From Betaproteobacteria bacterium (GTDB lineage Bacteria > Pseudomonadota > Gammaproteobacteria > Burkholderiales > Ga0077523), in the NCBI GenBank assembly GCA_016713305.1, contig JADJPK010000005.1, positions 124,001-188,000 on the forward strand: 64,000 bases of DNA, in the 5' to 3' direction. Below, one piece after another: positions 27,004-37,281 of the stretch (the first letter of the stretch is position 1; the number at the start of each line of letters is the position of its first letter). Under the pieces are notes generated by a model. It was not told the origin of the DNA and made no database searches. It worked only from the letters and a program-made list of their open reading frames with translations. Both the position numbers and the translations under genes were made by a program.

Positions 27004-30000
27004 ATGACCACGTTTTCCGTGAGCAGTGGAGTGACGACCCTCGACAACGACAGCGTTCTGGGGACGTCTGGCACGACCGACAGAGTCACACTGCTGGGTG
27101 AGGGAGGGGGGGCGTCGCTTTCGTCCATAGAATCGGTGCTCGGTTCCACGGGCACGTCGGACCATGTCGTGCTCCTCGACTCGTCTGCGACGACGCTGCT
27201 GATGAACGCGGTCGAATCGGTCGTCGGTTCATCGGCCGATGGCGATGTCGTGAGGCTCCTCAGCTCAACCAACACTTCTGTCTCGGCGATCGAGACGGTC
27301 CTCGGAAGCACCGGATCGGATACCGTCAGCCTGCTCGCGGCTGGCACGCTCAATGTGAGCTCGGTGGAATCGGTGCTGGGCACTTCGGGAACGGACATCG
27401 TCAACCGGCTCGGCGCCGGCGCCATGCGCGTCAGCAACGTCGAGAGCGTGGTGGGCAGCAGCGGAATCGACAGCGTGACGCTCGAAGGCGGAGGCACGCT
27501 GGCCGTCTCCGGCGTGGAAACACTGGTTGGAGGTTCCGACACCGACATCGCGACGATGCTCGCCGCCGCCACGCTTCGCGTGAGCACGGTGGAAACGGTC
27601 ATCGGCAGTTCGGGAAGCGACACCGTCACCGTCCTGGGCGGCACGCCGACCGCAGTTTCGGCGGTCGAGACCGTCACGGGCACCACGGCAACCGACACGG
27701 TCACGATGCTCGACGCCGGGTCCATCGCGGCCAGCAGCATCGAGACGCTGATCGGTTCGACGGACACGAGCGACGCCCTGCGCATGCTGGGCGCGGGTGC
27801 GGCTTCCGTGAGCGCGATCGAGAGTGTCATCGGCAGTGCCGGCGCCGACAGCGTCGCCATGCTCGACACCGGGACGATCTCTGTTTCCGGGGTGGACACG
27901 GTCGTCGGTACGAGCGGGACCGACGTCGCGCAAATGATGGGTGCCGGGACGGTGCGCGTTTCCGGAGTCGAGACGGTACTGGGCAGCAGCGGCGCAGACG
28001 CGGCCGGGATCATCGGCGGCGGCTCGCTCGCCGTATCCGGCGTCGAAACCCTTCTGGGCGGCACGGCTACCGACACGTTCACGATGCTGTCTGGTGGATC
28101 CGTTGCGGCCAGCAGCGTGGAAAGCCTGGTCGGCACGTCCGATACAACCGATGTGCTGCGCATGCTTGGCGCGGGAAGCACGTCGGTTTCCGCCGTGGAA
28201 TCCGTGATCGGAGCCGCAGGCAACGACACCATCACCATGCTGGACTCCGGCGCGCTCGCAACGAGCGCCGTGGATACCGTGGTCGGTGCGGCCGACACGG
28301 ATACCCTCACCCTCCTGGGTGCAGGCGCCGCGCGTGTGAGCAGCATCGAGACCGTGGTGGGAAGCAGCGGCAGCGACACGGTGTCCATGCTGGACAGCGG
28401 CAGCATCGCGTTGTCCGCCGTCGAAACCGTTGTCGGCGGTGCCGATTCGGACGTCGCCACCATGCTGGGCACCGGCACACTGGCGCAGTCGCGCATCGAA
28501 ACGGTCATCGGAACCACGGAGTCCACGGATGCGCTGCGCATGATCGGCGGCGGCACCGTGGGCGTTTCCGCCATCGAATCCGTCATTGGCGGCGCCGGCA
28601 GCGACTCGGTCGACATGCTCGCATCGGGCTCGCTCGCGGTCAGCGGCGTGGAATCGGTCACGGGTAACACCGGAACCGACACGCTGACGTTGCTCGGCGC
28701 CACTAACACGAACGTGAGTGCGATCGAGTCCGTGATCGGCAGCGCAGGCAGCGACAAGGTCACCATGCTCGACAGCGGTGATCTCGGCGTGTCCGCTGTG
28801 GACACCCTCGTCGGTGGCAGCGGAACCGACGTGGTGTCGATGCTGGGTGCGGGTACGACGCGCCTGAGCAACGTCGAGACGGTGCTTGGGAGCAGCGGCA
28901 CGGATACCGCCGGCATCCTGGGTGGCGGGGAGCTTGCCGTCTCCGGAGTGGAGTCCGTGCTGGGCAGCACGGCAACCGACTCGGTCAGCATGCTGTCGGC
29001 CGGTACCGTCGCGGCGAGCAGCGTCGAATCCGTCGTGGGTACCACGGACTCGGCCGACGTCCTCCGGATGCTCGGATCCGGCAACACATCCGTTTCCGCC
29101 ATCGAATCCGTCATCGGCAGCGTCGGCGTCGACGGGGTCACCATGATGGCTTCCGGTTCGCTTGCAGCGAGCACGGTGGAGACGGTCATCGGCGGTGCCG
29201 ACAGTGACACGCTGACTCTGATGGGCGCTGGCAACGCGCGCGTGAGCAGCATCGAAACGGTGATCGGAAGCTCTGCGTCCGACACCATCACCATGCTCGG
29301 CGCCGGTGACATTGCCTTGTCCGCCGTGGAAACCCTGGTGGGCAGCGCCGACACGGACGTCGCCAAGATGCTCGGAACCGGCACCGTCTCGACCTCGCGT
29401 ATCGAAACAGTTGTCGGAACGACGGAGTCGACGGACGCCCTGCGGATGCTGGGCGGTGGCACGACGGCAGTCTCCGCGATCGAGACGGTGGTGGGCGGCA
29501 CCACCACCGATACGGTGAACATGCTGGCATCGGGATCCCTCTCCACCAGCCTGGTTGACAGCATCGTGGGCGCTGCCGACACCGACACCCTCACCATGCT
29601 GGGCGGCGGCACGGCACGCGTGAGCAGCATCGAGACGGTCCTGGGCGGAGCGGCCTCGGACTCGGTCGTCATGCTGGAGAGCGGGAATCTGGCCGTATCT
29701 TCGGTCGAATCGGTCACCGGCAACTCCGGCAGCGATGTCGTCACGATGCTTGGCGCAGGCACGACCCGCGTCAGCGGGGTCGAGACCATCATCGGGAGCT
29801 CCGGCACCGATACCGCAGGCATCATCGGTGGCGGTGAACTGGCGATCAGCGGCATCGAGACTGTGACAGGCGGCACGGGCACCGATTCGGTCTCCCTGCT
29901 CGCCACAGGAACCGTCGCGGCCAGCACCATCGAGTCCGTCGTCGGTACGACAGAGACGACGGATGTGCTGCGCATGCTGGGCGGTGCCGCCTCGGTGTCC

Positions 30001-33000
30001 GCCATCGAAACCGTGCTGGGAAGCGCGGCCAGCGACACGGTGAGCCTTCTGGCCGGTGGCAATCTCGCCGTGTCCAGCGTGGAATCCCTTGTCGGCACTG
30101 CCGACACCGATGTCGCCACCATGCTCGGCGCCGGAACCATGCGCACGAGCGCCATCGAAACGGTGGTCGGCAGCAGCGGCACGGACACGGCCGGAATCAT
30201 CGGCGGCGGAACCCTGGCCGTGACCGATGTGGAAACGGTGCTCGGCGGAACGGGCACGGACGCCGTGAACATGCTCGGAGCCGGCACGCTGGCGGCGAGC
30301 AACGTCGAGACGGTGGTGGGCACCGATTCCACCACGACCAGCGACGTCCTGCGGATGGTCGGTGCCGGAAACACGTCCATTTCCGCTATCGAATCCGTGC
30401 TGGGAAGTACGTCCTCCGACACGGTCACGATGCTGGCCTCGGGCAGTCTGGCCGCGAGCTCCATTGAAACGGTGGTCGGTGGGGCCGATACCGACACCCT
30501 GACGATGCTTGGTGCGGGCGCCACGCGGGTGAGCGGCATCGAGACCGTGCTGGGCAGCACCGGATCCGACACGGTGACCATGCTCGATGCCGGAACGCTC
30601 GGCGTGTCTGCCGTGGAAACCCTCGTCGGTACCGCCGACGCCGATGTCGCCAGGATGCTCGGTTCCGGCACCATGGCTGCGTCCCGCATCGAGACGGTCA
30701 TCGGCACTGCCGCCACGGACGCCAGCGACATTCTGCGCATGCTGGGCGGCGGCTCCGCCTCCATCTCAGCAATCGAAACCGTTCTGGGCGGGACTGCCAC
30801 GGACTCCGTGTCCATGCTTGCGTCCGGTTCTCTCGCCGTGAGCAGCGTCGAGTCCGTGGTGGGTGAATCGGGTACGGACACGCTGACCATGCTGGGCGCC
30901 GGCTCCGCGTCGGTAAGCGGCATCGAATCCGTGATCGGAAGCACCGGCAGCGACACCGTCACCATGCTTGCCGGCGGCGACATCGCCGTATCGCGCGTGG
31001 AAACCCTCGTGGGCACCGGAGACTCCGATGTCGCGACACTGCTCGGCGCAGGCACGACCCGCGTGAGCGGCGTGGAAACGGTGCTGGGAAGCAGCGCGGC
31101 CGATGCGGTCGGCGTGCTCGGCGGCGGTTCGCTCACCGTGTCGGGTGTCGAGACGCTGCTCGGCGGCACGGGCACCGATTCCTTCACCATGCTGTCCGCG
31201 GGAACCGTGGCCGGCAGCGCCATCGAGACCCTCGTCGGTTCCGATGCCACCGACACCAGCGACATCCTGCGCATGCTGGGTGCGGGCAACACGTCGATCT
31301 CGTCCATCGAGACCGTCGTCGGCAGCACCTCGAGCGACTCGGTGACGATGCTCGCCTCCGGCAGTCTCGCCACGAGCAGCGTCGAGACCGTCGTGGGCGG
31401 TGCGGACACCGACACGCTGACGATCCTGGGTGGTGGAAGCGCGCGCGTGAGCGGCGTGGAGACCGTCATTGGAGGTATGTCGAGCGACACGGTCACCATG
31501 CTCTCGGGCGGTTCCATCGCCGTGTCGACCGTCGAAACCCTCGTCGGCAGCGCCGACGCCGACTCGGCCACCATGCTGGGCGCCGGCACGATGGCAACGT
31601 CGCGAGTCGAAACGGTCGTGGGCAGCGATTCCACCACGACCAATGACGTTCTCAGAGTCCTGGGCGGCGGGACGGCTTCCGTGTCCGCCATCGAAACCGT
31701 GGTCGGAACCAGCGCGACCGACAGTGTCGAGATGCTCTCGTCGGGCTCTCTCGCGACCAGCGCCATCGATTCGGTACTGGGCAATACGGGCACGGACACG
31801 CTCAGCCTGATCGGCGCGGGCACGACCCGCGTGAGCAGCATCGAGACCGTGCTGGGTTCCACGGCTTCCGAAACGGTGTCCCTGCTTTCCAGCGGCGACC
31901 TGAGTGTTTCCGCGGTCGACACGGTGGTCGGCAACAGCGACACCGATGTGGTGACGATGCTCGGCGCCGGCACGACGCGCGTCAGCAGTGTCGAGACGGT
32001 GCTGGGCAGCAGTGGCACAGACACGGTCGGCATCGTCGGCGGAGGCGCAGTTGCGCTGTCCGGCGTCGAAACGGTCACGGGCGGAACGGCTACCGACTCG
32101 GTGACGATGCTCTCCGCCGGGACCGTCGCGGCAAGCAATATCGAGTCGGTCGTCGGCTCGGACTCCACCTCGACCGACGACGTCCTGCGCATGCTGGGGG
32201 CTGGCACGACCTCCGTCTCCGCGATCGAATCGGTCGTCGGCAGCGCGGGCACGGATGCGGTCGCCATGATGGCTTCCGGCAGCCTGGCGACAAGCGCGGT
32301 CGAAACGATCATGGGCGCGAGCGACAGCGACACGCTGACTCTCATCGGCGCGAGCAACGCACGCGTGAGCGGTGTGGAGACGGTCATCGGCAGCGCGTCC
32401 AGCGACACGGTGACGATGCTCAACAGCGGCTCGATCGCCGTATCGTCCGTGGAAACTCTGGTGGGGAGTTCCGACACGGACGCGGCCACGATGCTCGGAG
32501 CCGGCACCATGACGACCTCCCGCATCGAGACGGTCGTCGGCACGGATTCCACGTCCACGAGCGACGTGCTTCGCATGCTCGGTGGCGGCAGCGCCTCCGT
32601 ATCCGCCATCGAATCGGTGATCGGCAGCGCGGCGACTGATTCCGTGACGATGCTCGACTCGGGCAGCCTCGCCACCAGCACCGTGGAAACCGTCATCGGC
32701 GGCAGTGACACCGACACGCTGACCATGTTGAATGGCGGCACGGTTCGTGTGAGCAGCATCGAAACGGTTCTGGGCGGCACGGCCTCCGATACCGTGTCCA
32801 TGCTGGAGAGTGGCAGCCTCGCCATCTCTTCGGTCGAAACCGTGGCCGGCAACACGGGAACGGACGTCGTGTCGATGCTCGGTGCGGGCACCACGAGGAT
32901 GAGCAACGTCGAAACGCTGCTGGGCAGCTCCGGCACCGACACCGCCGCGATCCTGGGTGGCGGCGACATGGCGATTTCCGGCGTGGAAACGGTCCAGGGG

Positions 33001-36000
33001 GGCACGGGCACCGACTCCGTGACCATGCTGTCGTCTGGCACCCTCGCGGCCAGCGCCGTGGAATCCATCGTCGGCACGACGGAATCCACGGACGTGTTGC
33101 GCGTGCTCGGCGGTGCCGCGTCGGTGTCTGCCATCGAATCGGTCCTCGGCAGCGCGGCGAGCGACACGGTCACGATGATTGCGAGCGGCAACCTGAGCGT
33201 CTCCAGCGTCGAAACGCTGGTGGGCGGCAGCGATACCGATGTCGCCACGATGCTGGGTGCGGGCACGATGCGCGTCAGCGGCGTCGAAACCGTGCTGGGC
33301 AGCTCCGGTAGCGACACGGCGGCGATCCTTGGCGGTGGCGAACTCGCGGTCTCCGGAGTGGAAACGGTTCAGGGCAGCGCCGTCACGGATTCCGTGACGA
33401 TGCTGTCGGGCGGCACCGTTGCCGCGAGCGCAGTGGAATCGGTGGAGGGCACGACGGGTTCCACCGACGTTCTGCGAATGCTGGGCGGCGGCACGACGTC
33501 CGTGTCGGCCATCGAATCGGTGCTGGGCTCGGTGTCCAGCGACAGCGTCGAGATGCTTGCCTCGGGCAGCCTGGCCGTGAGCAGTATCGAGACGGTCATG
33601 GGCGCCGGCGACACCGACACGCTGACACTGCTCGGTGCCTCGAATGCCCGCATCAGCGGTGTCGAGTCGGTCATCGGCAGCAGCGCCACCGACACTGTCA
33701 CCATGCTGAGCGGCGGCGATCTCGCCACGTCGCTGGTCGAGACCATCGTCGGCAGCGCCGACGCCGACGTCCTGACCCTCTTGGGCGCAGGACGCGCGGC
33801 GGTGTCCCGCATCGAGACGGTCGTGGGTTCGTCCGGGACCGATACCGCACAGATGCTGGGAGGCGGCGATCTCGCCGTGACACTGGTCGAGACCGTGGTC
33901 GGTGGAACGGGCACGGACAGCGTCACGATGCTTGCTTCGGGCAGCATCGCGGCGAGCGCGGTCGAGACTCTCGTGGGTTCCACGGGCACCGACACCCTGA
34001 CCATGATCGGAGCGGGTGCCGTCAAGGTAAGCGGCGTCGAAAGCGTGCTCGGCAGCACCGGCTCGGATTCGGTGACCCTGCTGGAGAGCGGCAGCCTCGC
34101 GGTGTCGTCGGTCGAGACCGTGGTGGGCAACTCCGGCAGCGACGTGATCACGATGCTCGGCGCGGGTGCCACCAAGGTGTCTGCGGTCGAAACACTCGTC
34201 GGCAGCGCCGGCACCGACACGGCAACTCTGCTGGGCGGTGGCGAGCTCGCCATCACCGGCGTCGAGACCGTCGTCGGCGGCACGGGCACGGACTCGATCA
34301 CCATGCTTGCCGGCGGCACGCTTGCCGCCAGTGCGGTGGAGTCCGTCCTCGGTACCACGGGCACCTCGGATGTGATGCGCATGCTGGGCGGAGGCACTTC
34401 CTCGGTATCGGCCATCGAATCCGTTCTTGGCGGCACGGCGTCCGACACGGTCGTCCTCATGCAGAGCGGCAACATCTCCGTGTCCAGCGTCGAGACGCTG
34501 GTCGGTGGCGCGGAAACGGACATCGCGACGATGCTCGGTGCAGGCACGATGCGCGTGTCCAACGTCGAGACGGTCGTGGGCTCCAGCGGCAGCGACACGG
34601 TCATCGTCCTGGGCGAGGGCGCAGTCCTCGCGTCGGGCGTCGAGACGTTCATCGGCAGCGCGGCCACCGACTCGGTGACCATGCTGACGGCGGGCACGTT
34701 CGCCGCGAGCAGCGTGGAATCGGTCACCGGAACGACGGGCACGGCGGACGTGCTTCGCATGCTCGGCGCAGGCAGCAGCTCCATCAGCGCCATAGAAACG
34801 GTGATCGGCAGCACGGCCTCGGATACGGTCACGCTGATGGCGTCCGGTTCCATCGCAGCCAGCGCGGTGGAAACCGTGATCGGCGCGGCGGACACGGATA
34901 CGCTCACCATGCTTGGCGGCGGGACGGCACGAATCAGCTCCATCGAGACGGTTCTGGGCGGTACGGCTTCCGACTCGGTCGTGATGCTCGAAAGTGGCAA
35001 CCTCTCCGTGTCGTCGGTCGAGACGGTCACGGGCAACACCACGACGGATGTCGTCACCATGCTGGGCGCCGGCACGATGCGCGTCTCCAGCGTCGAGACC
35101 GTGCTGGGCAGCGCGGCCACGGACACCGCGGCGATCCTGGGAGGCGGCGAGGTCGCGCTCTCCGGCGTCGAAACGGTTCTGGGCGGCACGGGCACCGACT
35201 CGGTCACCATGCTCTCGGCAGGCACCCTCGCGGCCAGCAGCGTCGAATCGGTGGTCGGCACGGATTCGACGTCCACGAACGACGTGCTGAGAATGCTGGG
35301 CGGCGCTGCATCGGTCTCCGCGATCGAGACGGTGCTGGGCGGCACAGCCTCCGACACGGTGACCATGATGGCGGGCGGCAGCCTGGGCATCTCCAGCGTC
35401 GAGACGGTGGTGGGCAGCAGCGACACCGACGTCATCTCGATGCTCGGTGCGGGCACCGCGGCCGTGTCGCGCGTCGAAACCGTGATTGGAAGCGCCGCGA
35501 ACGAAACGGCAGTTCTGCTGGGTGGCGGCGAACTGAAGGTGTCGGCGCTCGAAACGGTCGTCGGCGGAACGGGTACCGATACCGTGACGATGCTCGGCGC
35601 CGGCACACTGGTCGCGTCGGCCATCGAGTCGGTGGTGGGCTCGGATTCCACGTCGACGAACGACGTGCTGCGTCTGGTGGGCGCGACGAACGCGTCGGTC
35701 TCGGCCATCGAGTCGGTGATCGGCGGCACGGCGACCGACACGATCACGATGCTCGCTTCCGGTTCCTTGGCGACGAGCGGCGTGGAAACGGTCGTCGGTG
35801 GCAGCGATGCGGATGTGCTCACGTTGCTGGGAGCAGGCACCGTCGCCGTGTCGGCGATCGAGAGCATCCTCGGCAGCACGGCCGTCGACTCCGCCGTACT
35901 CATCGGCGGCGGCGACCTGGCGGTCTCGCGAGTCGATACGGTGGTCGGCGGTGACTCCACCGACACCATCACGATGCTCGGGGCGGGCAGCCTTGCCGTG

Positions 36001-37281
36001 TCGCGCGTCGAATCGGTGATCGGATCGGCCTCCACGACGACCAACGACGTGGTGAGCCTGCTCGGCGGCGGCGCGGTCGCGCTGTCGGCGGTCGAGACGG
36101 TCGTGGGTGGCACCGGCACGGATTCCGTGACGATGCTGGCTTCCGGTTCTCTGGCGGCGAGTGCGGTCGAATCGGTTCTCGGCACGGGGGGCACGGACAT
36201 ACTTACGAAGATCGGCGGCGGTACGACGTCGATCTCCGGTATCGAGACGGTGATCGGCGGTTCGGCCAGCGACACGCTGGCGATGCTGTCGGAAGGCGAA
36301 CTGACCATCTCGTCCATCGAGACAGTGGTGGGCACGAGTTCCAGCGACACGCTGACCATGCTCGGCGGCGGTACGACGGCCCTGTCGAATGTCGAGACCG
36401 TGATCGGTTCGACGACCTCGGCGGACGTGACCCGCATGCTGGGCGGCGGCGATCTCACGGTGTCGAATGTCGACACCGTGCTGGGCGGTACGGGTACCGA
36501 TACCGTCACGGTCCTGGGCGGTGGCAGCGTGCGCGTCAGTGCCGTCGAGACGGTGCTGGGCGGCGGCGACACCGACACGGTGACGATGCTGGGGGCCGGA
36601 TCGATCCGCGTGAGCCTGGTCGAGTCGGTGCTCGGGACGACGGGGACGAGCGATACCGCCGTGATGCTCTCGGCAGGTGCGATCTCCGCGTCCGCGATCG
36701 AAACTGTCGTGGGTACGACGGATACGGACACGCTGACGATGCTGGGAGCCGGAAGCACGGCGGTGTCGGCGATCGAGACGGTGACGGGAAGTGCGGCGGC
36801 GACGGACATCGTGACGATGCTGGGTGGCGGCGCGCTGGCGACGTCAGCGGTGGAGACGGTGCTGGGTGGAACGGGCACGGACTCGGTGACGATGCTGGGA
36901 GCCGGAACGCTGGCGGCCAGTGCGGTGGAATCGGTGATCGGCTCGGATTCGACGACGACGAACGACGTGCTGCGCCTGCTGGGAGCGACGACGACGTCGG
37001 TGTCGGCGGTCGAGACGATGATGGGAAGCACGGGGACGGACACGGTGACGATGCTGCACGCCGGATCTCTGGCGGCGAGCAACGTGGAGACGGTGGTGGG
37101 TTCGGACTCGACGAGCACGGACGACGTGCTGCGGATTCTGGGTGCGGGCTCGACGGGCATCTCGGCGGTGGAAACGGTGATTGGTGTCACGGCGGACGAG
37201 ACCGTGACGATGCTGGCGGCGGGCGATGTGTCGGCCTCGGCGATCGACACGGTGATCGGCAGCAGCGGGACGGACTCCTGA
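27004..37281 (+). CDS. Giant 25-residue-repeat secreted protein, N-terminal fragment (3425 residues)
   Basis: The frame opens with a short cap and then runs as back-to-back units of about 25 residues. A typical unit is VSAIETVLGSTGSDTVSLLA followed by AGTLN. The second half of each unit matches the RTX nonapeptide rule GGxGxDxUx in all or most positions (for example GGTGTDSVS). Units of 26 or 28 residues carry short insertions such as DSTSTDD. Composition is extreme: rich in Ser, Thr, Gly, Val and Ala, acidic, almost no Lys or aromatic residues, no Cys seen. There is no N-terminal signal peptide, as expected for a type I secretion substrate. It ends at an early TGA made by a missing C near 37278; the same text continues in another frame. 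Confidence 0.85.
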   Translation: MTTFSVSSGVTTLDNDSVLGTSGTTDRVTLLGEGGGASLSSIESVLGSTGTSDHVVLLDSSATTLLMNAVESVVGSSADGDVVRLLSSTNTSVSAIETVLGSTGSDTVSLLAAGTLNVSSVESVLGTSGTDIVNRLGAGAMRVSNVESVVGSSGIDSVTLEGGGTLAVSGVETLVGGSDTDIATMLAAATLRVSTVETVIGSSGSDTVTVLGGTPTAVSAVETVTGTTATDTVTMLDAGSIAASSIETLIGSTDTSDALRMLGAGAASVSAIESVIGSAGADSVAMLDTGTISVSGVDTVVGTSGTDVAQMMGAGTVRVSGVETVLGSSGADAAGIIGGGSLAVSGVETLLGGTATDTFTMLSGGSVAASSVESLVGTSDTTDVLRMLGAGSTSVSAVESVIGAAGNDTITMLDSGALATSAVDTVVGAADTDTLTLLGAGAARVSSIETVVGSSGSDTVSMLDSGSIALSAVETVVGGADSDVATMLGTGTLAQSRIETVIGTTESTDALRMIGGGTVGVSAIESVIGGAGSDSVDMLASGSLAVSGVESVTGNTGTDTLTLLGATNTNVSAIESVIGSAGSDKVTMLDSGDLGVSAVDTLVGGSGTDVVSMLGAGTTRLSNVETVLGSSGTDTAGILGGGELAVSGVESVLGSTATDSVSMLSAGTVAASSVESVVGTTDSADVLRMLGSGNTSVSAIESVIGSVGVDGVTMMASGSLAASTVETVIGGADSDTLTLMGAGNARVSSIETVIGSSASDTITMLGAGDIALSAVETLVGSADTDVAKMLGTGTVSTSRIETVVGTTESTDALRMLGGGTTAVSAIETVVGGTTTDTVNMLASGSLSTSLVDSIVGAADTDTLTMLGGGTARVSSIETVLGGAASDSVVMLESGNLAVSSVESVTGNSGSDVVTMLGAGTTRVSGVETIIGSSGTDTAGIIGGGELAISGIETVTGGTGTDSVSLLATGTVAASTIESVVGTTETTDVLRMLGGAASVSAIETVLGSAASDTVSLLAGGNLAVSSVESLVGTADTDVATMLGAGTMRTSAIETVVGSSGTDTAGIIGGGTLAVTDVETVLGGTGTDAVNMLGAGTLAASNVETVVGTDSTTTSDVLRMVGAGNTSISAIESVLGSTSSDTVTMLASGSLAASSIETVVGGADTDTLTMLGAGATRVSGIETVLGSTGSDTVTMLDAGTLGVSAVETLVGTADADVARMLGSGTMAASRIETVIGTAATDASDILRMLGGGSASISAIETVLGGTATDSVSMLASGSLAVSSVESVVGESGTDTLTMLGAGSASVSGIESVIGSTGSDTVTMLAGGDIAVSRVETLVGTGDSDVATLLGAGTTRVSGVETVLGSSAADAVGVLGGGSLTVSGVETLLGGTGTDSFTMLSAGTVAGSAIETLVGSDATDTSDILRMLGAGNTSISSIETVVGSTSSDSVTMLASGSLATSSVETVVGGADTDTLTILGGGSARVSGVETVIGGMSSDTVTMLSGGSIAVSTVETLVGSADADSATMLGAGTMATSRVETVVGSDSTTTNDVLRVLGGGTASVSAIETVVGTSATDSVEMLSSGSLATSAIDSVLGNTGTDTLSLIGAGTTRVSSIETVLGSTASETVSLLSSGDLSVSAVDTVVGNSDTDVVTMLGAGTTRVSSVETVLGSSGTDTVGIVGGGAVALSGVETVTGGTATDSVTMLSAGTVAASNIESVVGSDSTSTDDVLRMLGAGTTSVSAIESVVGSAGTDAVAMMASGSLATSAVETIMGASDSDTLTLIGASNARVSGVETVIGSASSDTVTMLNSGSIAVSSVETLVGSSDTDAATMLGAGTMTTSRIETVVGTDSTSTSDVLRMLGGGSASVSAIESVIGSAATDSVTMLDSGSLATSTVETVIGGSDTDTLTMLNGGTVRVSSIETVLGGTASDTVSMLESGSLAISSVETVAGNTGTDVVSMLGAGTTRMSNVETLLGSSGTDTAAILGGGDMAISGVETVQGGTGTDSVTMLSSGTLAASAVESIVGTTESTDVLRVLGGAASVSAIESVLGSAASDTVTMIASGNLSVSSVETLVGGSDTDVATMLGAGTMRVSGVETVLGSSGSDTAAILGGGELAVSGVETVQGSAVTDSVTMLSGGTVAASAVESVEGTTGSTDVLRMLGGGTTSVSAIESVLGSVSSDSVEMLASGSLAVSSIETVMGAGDTDTLTLLGASNARISGVESVIGSSATDTVTMLSGGDLATSLVETIVGSADADVLTLLGAGRAAVSRIETVVGSSGTDTAQMLGGGDLAVTLVETVVGGTGTDSVTMLASGSIAASAVETLVGSTGTDTLTMIGAGAVKVSGVESVLGSTGSDSVTLLESGSLAVSSVETVVGNSGSDVITMLGAGATKVSAVETLVGSAGTDTATLLGGGELAITGVETVVGGTGTDSITMLAGGTLAASAVESVLGTTGTSDVMRMLGGGTSSVSAIESVLGGTASDTVVLMQSGNISVSSVETLVGGAETDIATMLGAGTMRVSNVETVVGSSGSDTVIVLGEGAVLASGVETFIGSAATDSVTMLTAGTFAASSVESVTGTTGTADVLRMLGAGSSSISAIETVIGSTASDTVTLMASGSIAASAVETVIGAADTDTLTMLGGGTARISSIETVLGGTASDSVVMLESGNLSVSSVETVTGNTTTDVVTMLGAGTMRVSSVETVLGSAATDTAAILGGGEVALSGVETVLGGTGTDSVTMLSAGTLAASSVESVVGTDSTSTNDVLRMLGGAASVSAIETVLGGTASDTVTMMAGGSLGISSVETVVGSSDTDVISMLGAGTAAVSRVETVIGSAANETAVLLGGGELKVSALETVVGGTGTDTVTMLGAGTLVASAIESVVGSDSTSTNDVLRLVGATNASVSAIESVIGGTATDTITMLASGSLATSGVETVVGGSDADVLTLLGAGTVAVSAIESILGSTAVDSAVLIGGGDLAVSRVDTVVGGDSTDTITMLGAGSLAVSRVESVIGSASTTTNDVVSLLGGGAVALSAVETVVGGTGTDSVTMLASGSLAASAVESVLGTGGTDILTKIGGGTTSISGIETVIGGSASDTLAMLSEGELTISSIETVVGTSSSDTLTMLGGGTTALSNVETVIGSTTSADVTRMLGGGDLTVSNVDTVLGGTGTDTVTVLGGGSVRVSAVETVLGGGDTDTVTMLGAGSIRVSLVESVLGTTGTSDTAVMLSAGAISASAIETVVGTTDTDTLTMLGAGSTAVSAIETVTGSAAATDIVTMLGGGALATSAVETVLGGTGTDSVTMLGAGTLAASAVESVIGSDSTTTNDVLRLLGATTTSVSAVETMMGSTGTDTVTMLHAGSLAASNVETVVGSDSTSTDDVLRILGAGSTGISAVETVIGVTADETVTMLAAGDVSASAIDTVIGSSGTDS

